18,721 nt of DNA, taken from positions 1-18,721 of the forward strand of contig DKCU01000153.1 in assembly GCA_002451555.1 (NCBI GenBank). Reading direction: 5' to 3'. Both the position numbers and the translations under genes were made by a program. Positions 14,203 through 18,721 of the stretch are shown one piece after another (the first letter of the stretch is position 1; each line of letters opens with the position of its first letter). Source of the stretch: Candidatus Segatella albertsiae. GTDB lineage: Bacteria; Bacteroidota; Bacteroidia; Bacteroidales; Bacteroidaceae. Below the pieces are notes generated by a model, which saw only the letters and a list, made by a program, of their open reading frames with translations, was not told the origin of the DNA and made no database searches.

Positions 14203-15786
14203 ATGAAGTATCCGATAGGAATGCAGTCTTTCGACCAAATCATCAATGGTGGTTTCGTCTATGTAGATAAAACGGACTTGGTGTATAAGTTGGCGCAAGG
14301 TCACGTTTGCTTTCTGGGTCGTCCAAGACGATTCGGAAAGAGCCTTCTTGTCTCTACATTGGAGAATTACTTCCTTGGAAGAAAAGAACTTTTCAAGGGA
14401 TTGGCAATGGAAAACTTGGAGCCTGAATGGAAGCAATATCCTGTGTTCCACATAGACTTCAGTGTGGGCAACTATTTGAACGATGGTGCGCTGGAGGAGG
14501 CGTTGGGTTCTGCCCTTTCGAATTGGGAAACTCAATATGAGATTCAATCTGTAAACAAAGACCTTGGATTGCGTTTCCAACGAATACTCCGTGCTGCCCA
14601 TGAGCAGACAGGTTTGGGCTGTGTTGTGTTGATAGACGAATACGACAAGCCTATCTTGGATGTGCTCGATCTGGACTATCAAGTAGAGCATTTGGGAAAA
14701 ACTGTGACTTTGGAGGAGAAGCATCGCAACATCATGAAGTCTTTTTATACGACTTTCAAGGGAGCTGACGCAGACCTTCGCTTTGTCTTTTTGACTGGAG
14801 TTACTAAGTTCTCTCAAATCAGTATGTTCAGTGGCTTCAATCAACCTGATGATATCAGCTTGAATAGTAAGTATGAGGCAATTTGTGGTATTACAAAGGA
14901 AGAGTTGGTGAAGTACTTCTCCGAGCCTATCAAGGAGTTTGCTGAGGTGGAAGACTGTAGTTGCGAAGAGATGCTGGAGATACTCAAACGCAAGTATGAT
15001 GGCTATCATTTCGGAAAACGTCTCATTGATATTTTCAATCCTTTCAGCATCCTCAATGCCTTTAATCAGATGGATTTGGGTAGTTTCTGGTTTAAGAGTG
15101 GCACACCAACTTATTTGGTGCGCTTGCTTTCTCATTTCAACCAGAATCTGAATGAGATAATAGGCAAATATTATGCTGCCAGCCAGTTTGATGACTACAA
15201 GGCTAACGTGGAAATGCCTTTGCCGATGATTTACCAGAGTGGTTACCTTACCATCAAAGATTACGACAAACTTACTCATTCTTATCTCCTTGATATTCCG
15301 AACAATGAGGTGCGTGAGGGACTGCTTACGATTTTGGCAAATAGCTATCTCAAGACAAAGGAGGATTCTGCCTCCTGGCTTGTTCATTCTGTGCATCTCT
15401 TGCTTCGAGGCAAACTACAGGAGTTTATGGATGGCATGACCGCATTCTTGTCAGGCATTCCGTATAGTGTGCGTCGTAGAAATGACGAACGGGAGTACGA
15501 GCGCTACTTTGGTTATACCTTCTTCCTCTTGTTGAAGATGCTGAGTTGCTATTTGGTGTATAGAGAGAAAGAAACAAGCCAAGGCAGGGCGGACTGTGTA
15601 TATGAGACACCGAACGATGTATATATCTTCGAATTCAAACTGGATGGCTCTGTGGATGCAGCTTTGAAGCAGATAGAAGACAAGGGCTATGCGAGGGAGT
15701 ATGCTGGTGATTCTCGTAAGATACACTTGGTTGGTGTCAACTTCTCTTCAGAGAAGGGAACAATAGATGATTGGAAGGAACTATAA
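14203..15786 (+). CDS. AAA-ATPase with C-terminal PD-(D/E)XK nuclease-superfamily domain
   Basis: A 527-residue cytoplasmic protein of the AAA_ATPase-like/DUF1703 type that is abundant in gut Bacteroidota. The N-terminal signature YPIGMQSFDQIINGGFVYVD (3-22) is followed by the P-loop GRPRRFGKS at 39-47 and Walker B VVLIDEYDKP at 141-150. LTGVTKFSQISMFSGFN at 197-213 is a conserved family segment. The C-terminal nuclease-superfamily domain (about 425-520) has Asp464 in GRAD and Glu477-x-Lys479 in YIFEFK, so its core is intact, unlike that of the DUF4143 protein at 9478. The biological role of the family is unknown; a defence or selfish-element link is a guess. No terminator is seen after the stop, so read-through into the second Cys-rich gene 38 bases on is likely. 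Confidence 0.88.
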   Translation: MKYPIGMQSFDQIINGGFVYVDKTDLVYKLAQGHVCFLGRPRRFGKSLLVSTLENYFLGRKELFKGLAMENLEPEWKQYPVFHIDFSVGNYLNDGALEEALGSALSNWETQYEIQSVNKDLGLRFQRILRAAHEQTGLGCVVLIDEYDKPILDVLDLDYQVEHLGKTVTLEEKHRNIMKSFYTTFKGADADLRFVFLTGVTKFSQISMFSGFNQPDDISLNSKYEAICGITKEELVKYFSEPIKEFAEVEDCSCEEMLEILKRKYDGYHFGKRLIDIFNPFSILNAFNQMDLGSFWFKSGTPTYLVRLLSHFNQNLNEIIGKYYAASQFDDYKANVEMPLPMIYQSGYLTIKDYDKLTHSYLLDIPNNEVREGLLTILANSYLKTKEDSASWLVHSVHLLLRGKLQEFMDGMTAFLSGIPYSVRRRNDEREYERYFGYTFFLLLKMLSCYLVYREKETSQGRADCVYETPNDVYIFEFKLDGSVDAALKQIEDKGYAREYAGDSRKIHLVGVNFSSEKGTIDDWKEL

Positions 15787-15824
15787 AAGGATTATAATAA
15801 TAGGATAATATATATAATTAAGGT

Positions 15825-16229
15825 ATGAAACGTTCGCTCAACATATTGCTCGTATCGTTGCTCTCGCTCATGGTGGTGTTCCTGAGTGTGGGCACTACCT
15901 TTATGCACTGTCTTCATTCTAACACAGTGAAGATGGGTGTCGTGGAGACGATGATGAAGGAAAATTGTTGTGCGGATAAGAAGGTAGAGGGCAAGCAATG
16001 GAAATCGCATTGCATGGAATACCAACAGGTGAAGCTTTCACCTACGCTCTCCGTACAGAAAGTCGATTTCGATACTGCGCCAGTGTTCGCTGGCATTCAG
16101 CAGGGTGCTTGGTCACTTTTGCCTCGTCCTGTAATATGTAGCATCCAAAAGGCTAGATATTGGAATAGGAATATTCCGCATTCGCCCCCAAGGGCATATC
16201 TAGCTATGCTTAACACGCTGATTATTTGA
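15825..16229 (+). CDS. small Cys-rich exported protein, HYC_CC_PP-like (copy 2)
   Basis: A 134-residue paralogue of 6700-7113. The N-terminus (MKRSLNIL...LSLMVV) and the end from RPVICSIQKARYW to PPRAYLAMLNTLII are nearly the same as copy 1, but residues 32-66 have diverged. MHC at 27-29, CC at 48-49, HC at 62-63 and PP at 121-122 remain, while the extra CC and Cys of copy 1 are missing. It is predicted to be exported and metal-binding, with the nearby receptor and HMA protein suggesting a role in copper handling. No TAnnTTTG element lies in the 38 bases before it, so it may depend on read-through from the preceding ATPase gene. Confidence 0.78.
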   Translation: MKRSLNILLVSLLSLMVVFLSVGTTFMHCLHSNTVKMGVVETMMKENCCADKKVEGKQWKSHCMEYQQVKLSPTLSVQKVDFDTAPVFAGIQQGAWSLLPRPVICSIQKARYWNRNIPHSPPRAYLAMLNTLII

Positions 16230-16240
16230 TTTTTCCTTCG

Positions 16241-16277
16241 TTTGCATATAGGTTGCAAAAGTTTTTTCGTACTTTTG
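16241..16277 (+). promoter_or_regulatory. promoter and operator candidate of the TonB-dependent receptor gene
   Basis: TACTTTTG at 16270-16277 is the -7 element. TTTGCA at 16241-16246 and TGCAAA at 16254-16259 form a perfect inverted repeat with a 7-base centre, placed as in the copper ATPase promoter. The shared promoter implies co-regulation of efflux ATPase and receptor operons. Confidence 0.62.
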
Positions 16278-16316
16278 CAGCCAAGATTGTCGTATGGTTA
16301 AACTTAGGGCATATAG

Positions 16317-16355
16317 AAGTAGTTGAGGAATGCGATAGCTTCCCATCAACTTCTT
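16317..16355 (+). promoter_or_regulatory. long stem-loop in the receptor mRNA leader
   Basis: About 16 base pairs fold from 16317-16333 with 16338-16355: GTTGA/TCAAC with an outer AAG/CTT extension, then GGAA[T]GC/GCTTCC capped by a GATA tetraloop. Interruptions are one U:U mismatch, one bulged base and a 2-base bulge. There is no following U-tract. It lies inside the roughly 105-base leader and is unlike any riboswitch I can name. Confidence 0.5.
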
Positions 16356-16388
16356 GAACTCCCTTCTAAAAAATAAGGAAAAATTAAA

Positions 16389-18516
16389 ATGTATTCAAGA
16401 TATATATTGCTCAGTGCCTTGCTTGTGGCTGGTACTGAGGCTTATGCTAATAATATAAAGGTTGGGGAAGAGTCTCAAACTCAAAATATAAATTCTGAGA
16501 ATTCTGCTTCCCAAGAATCCTCTGTAGATTCTACCTCTCAGGATTCCATTTTTAAAGACCAAGAACTGACGGAAGTAAAGGTCGTGGCTCGCCGTGCTGG
16601 AACTTCCCGACTGGCAGGAGCCGTGAATGGCATTGCCGTCAATAAGGACGAACTCTTCAAGGCGGCTTGCTGCAACTTGGGTGAGAGTTTTACCACCAAT
16701 CCTTCGGTGTTACAATGATGCAACAACAGGAGCAAGACAAATCAAACTGCTCGGTCTTTCGGGTACCTATGTTCAGATGCTTACCGAGAATCTTCCTAAC
16801 TTCCGTGGGGCAGCCATCCCTTACGCTCTCGGCTATGTGCCAGGACCTTGGATGAAGGGCATCCAGGTATCCAAAGGTTCTGCTTCGGTGAAGAACGGCT
16901 ATGAGTCGATTACGGGTCAAATCAACGTGGATTATCTTCAGCCAGAGGATGAGCAACAGGTAGAGGTGAACCTCTTCGGCGATACCAAGAGCCGTATCGA
17001 GGCAAACGCCGATGCCAACGTACATCTCTCCGATAAGTGGGCGACGGAAATCTTGCTCCATCATGAGAATATCCTCAAGAACCACGATGATAATGGCGAT
17101 GGCTTCTACGATATGCCGGGCAGAGAACAGTATAATGTGCAAAACCGATGGGTATATAAAGGGGATAAGTACATCTTCCATGGTGGAATCGGAGCCTTGA
17201 AGGAGATTCGCACTAGTGGTCAGGATGCAGAGCATGTTCATTCGCATGAGGACGAACTTTACAGAATCAAGCTCCATACCAATCGATATGAGGGGTATAT
17301 GAAGCATGCTTTCATCTTAAACAAGGAACATGGTACGAACATCGCCTTGATGGGGTCGGCTTCGATGCACCAGTTGGATGCCCAATATGGCAACAAGCTC
17401 TACGATCTCAACGAGAAGAACGTGTATGGTTCATTGATGTTTGAGACCAACTTCACTCATCAGCATAACTTGTCGATGGGATTGAGCATCAACCACGATT
17501 ACTTGGGACAGCGCACGAATGTGAATGTTTATCCACAAGTATATACAGGCCAAAGACCTCCATACATCTTGTCGGAGATGCAACGTCTTAACGAGAAGGA
17601 GACAACTCCTGGAGCCTATGCCCAATACACCTATACCTTAGGTACGAAGCTCACGGCGATGGCAGGTGTTCGATTCGATCATAGTTCCATCTATGGCAAC
17701 TTCTTCACCCCTCGTTTCCACGTGAAGTATTCGCCGATAGACGCTGTCAGCATCCGACTCTCGGCAGGCAAGGGTTATCGCACGGTCTTCGGTTTGGCGG
17801 AATATAATTATCTCTTGGCGAGTGGCAGGGAATTTCAGATTACGGATGATGGACTCCAGCAGGAGGAGGCTTGGAACTATGGCGTGAGCACGGCGTTCTA
17901 TATCCCGATGTTTGGCAAGACCTTGAAACTCAACGCCGAGTATTATTATACCGACTTCAAGCATCAGGCGGTGGTGGATTACGATTATAATAGCGGTTAC
18001 ATCTTGCTCGACAACTTGCAGGGCAAGTCCTATTCGCATACATTCCAGATAGATGCCTCTTATCCTCTGCTGAAAGGTTTGGAGATTACGGCGGCTTATC
18101 GTCTGAACGATGTGAAGTGTACTTACGGCATCGACAAGGAGTTGAAGGAGAAGCCTCTGACCAGCAAGTACAAGGCGCTCTTCACTGCCTCTTACAAGAC
18201 TCCATTGGGGCTATGGCAGTTTGATGCCACGGTTCAGTTGAATGGAGGTGGAAGAAATCCTGAGCCTTATCAGTTGGCAGATGGCAGCCAGTCGTGGGCA
18301 CCTCGTTTCCACAGCTTCGAGCAAGTGAGTGCGCAGATTACCCGATGGTTCCGTCATTGGAGCATCTATGTGGGAGGCGAGAACCTGACAGGCTTCAAGC
18401 AGAAGACTCCGATTTATGGTAGTAACAACCCTTGGGGTAAGGACTTCGAGCCAACCTTGGTCTGGGGACCTGTGGAGGGCAGGATGTTCTACGCAGGAGT
18501 GAGAGTGAAGCTTTAG
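16389..18516 (+). pseudogene. TonB-dependent outer-membrane receptor, frameshifted in the plug domain
   Basis: Two overlapping frames together encode one receptor of about 711 residues. Frame 1 (16389-16718) gives signal peptide MYSRYILLSALLVAGTEAYA, a Ser/Gln-rich linker, a TonB-box-like LTEVKVVAR and the plug start to NPSV, then runs into TGA at 16716-16718. From 16711 the next frame continues YNDATTGARQIKLLGLSGTY, the standard plug sequence, then a full barrel ending at 18516. Related receptors read NPSVDVSYNDA; GTG at 16707-16709 is joined directly to TTAC, which fits loss of 8 bases (about GACGTGAG). There is no CarboxypepD_reg or STN domain. His-rich loops (HVHSHEDE, HQHN) and the flanking metal genes suggest a metal or metallophore ligand. 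As written, the product would be a 109-residue fragment; a sequencing error or recent mutation is possible. Confidence 0.85.
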
Positions 18517-18609
18517 GAAGTAATGCGAAGTGTGAAGTGTTAAATGTTAATTTAAAGGATTGAGTTTAATCAGAAAGTAGAATTTCAATAATTTAAATAA
18601 TAGAGAATT

Positions 18610-18721
18610 ATGAAGAAAATTTTATTAATGTTCGTGATGACGATGGTGGCAATGGTAACCTTTGCCAAGGACATCAAGACCGTAGTGTTTACGACTACCC
18701 CACAGATGCACTGTGAGGCTT
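18610..18721 (+). CDS. exported heavy-metal-associated (HMA) domain protein, partial
   Basis: The frame opens at ATG 18610 and runs off the right edge after 37 codons. It begins with signal peptide MKKILLMFVMTMVAMVTFA, then KDIKTVVFTTTPQMHCEA, which is the start of an HMA-type fold where a second cysteine is expected just beyond the window (M-x-C-x-x-C). Small periplasmic HMA proteins of this type accompany copper receptors and ATPases in Bacteroidota. It lies 93 bases after the receptor stop with no promoter element between, so it is probably in the same operon. Its dependence on that operon means a frameshift upstream could lower its expression by polarity. Confidence 0.8.
   Translation, partial: MKKILLMFVMTMVAMVTFAKDIKTVVFTTTPQMHCEA

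Larger units (their letters stand above)
15802..16301 (+). repeat. copy 2 of the duplicated ~500-bp metal-locus module
   Basis: Direct repeat of 6680-7184, offset by 9,122 bases. The boundaries are AGGATAATATATA before the gene and GTTAA after the shared promoter. Sequence outside both ends is unrelated between copies: upstream is the AAA-ATPase gene here and the receptor 3' region there. Confidence 0.85.

Noticed and set aside
14113..15396. Long minus-strand open frame of 427 codons
   Set aside because: It lies entirely opposite the well-supported AAA-ATPase/PD-(D/E)XK gene and its translation has no recognisable domain.
16278..16388. Cobalamin or other known riboswitch before the TonB-dependent receptor
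   Set aside because: The leader is only about 105 bases with one simple hairpin; no B12-box or other conserved riboswitch core is visible.
16716..16718. In-frame TGA read as selenocysteine
   Set aside because: The downstream receptor sequence is in a different frame, so reading through TGA would not restore the protein.
16700..16720. Programmed ribosomal frameshift in the receptor gene
   Set aside because: There is no slippery heptamer at the junction, and comparison with the family motif points to missing bases rather than a simple one-base slip.

Overview
The window looks like a chromosomal accessory region of a Prevotellaceae bacterium (Prevotella/Segatella type). This rests on sequence features only: AT-rich intergenic regions with the Bacteroidota -7 element TAnnTTTG in front of most transcription units, no Shine-Dalgarno-like start sites, a BspA-type leucine-rich-repeat surface protein, an ECF sigma/FecR-like anti-sigma/STN-containing outer-membrane receptor set, and DUF4143-type and AAA-ATPase/PD-(D/E)XK genes typical of that phylum. 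There are no tRNA, rRNA, CRISPR or transposase genes in it.

Layout. (1) 1-306: non-coding apart from a possible 25-codon peptide and a hairpin terminator. (2) 307-2276, minus: a two-gene operon with a carboxymuconolactone-decarboxylase/cupin exported protein followed by an aldo/keto reductase. (3) 2404-6548, plus: a trans-envelope signalling module with an ECF sigma factor, a minimal membrane anti-sigma factor with a DUF4974 tail, and an 862-residue outer-membrane beta-barrel protein carrying an STN signalling domain. The sigma gene is bracketed by a perfect 20-bp inverted repeat, with its candidate promoter just outside. (4) 6628-9321, plus: a small Cys-rich exported protein (HYC_CC_PP-like) and a Cu(I)-type P1B ATPase with an unusually short ATP-binding region. 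(5) 9322-15786: an island with a DUF4143 ATPase behind three 33-bp-phased palindromes, a minus-strand operon (DUF6998-like protein, then a BspA-like LRR protein), and an AAA-ATPase/PD-(D/E)XK protein. (6) 15802-18721, plus: a second copy of the Cys-rich gene and its downstream promoter block, a TonB-dependent receptor broken by a frameshift, and the start of a heavy-metal-associated (HMA) periplasmic protein that runs off the window.

How the parts fit. Regions 4 and 6 look like two halves of one copper/heavy-metal handling locus: each has the same roughly 500-bp module (Cys-rich gene plus promoter), one feeding the efflux ATPase, the other feeding the outer-membrane receptor and HMA protein. 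The two modules are direct repeats 9,122 bp apart, and the ATPase/LRR/nuclease island lies between them. The most interesting unexplained signals are the inverted repeat around the sigma gene, the phased palindromes over the DUF4143 promoter, the duplicated promoter with its shared TTTGCA-N7-TGCAAA operator candidate, the reduced nucleotide-binding region of the copper ATPase, and the frameshift in the receptor.
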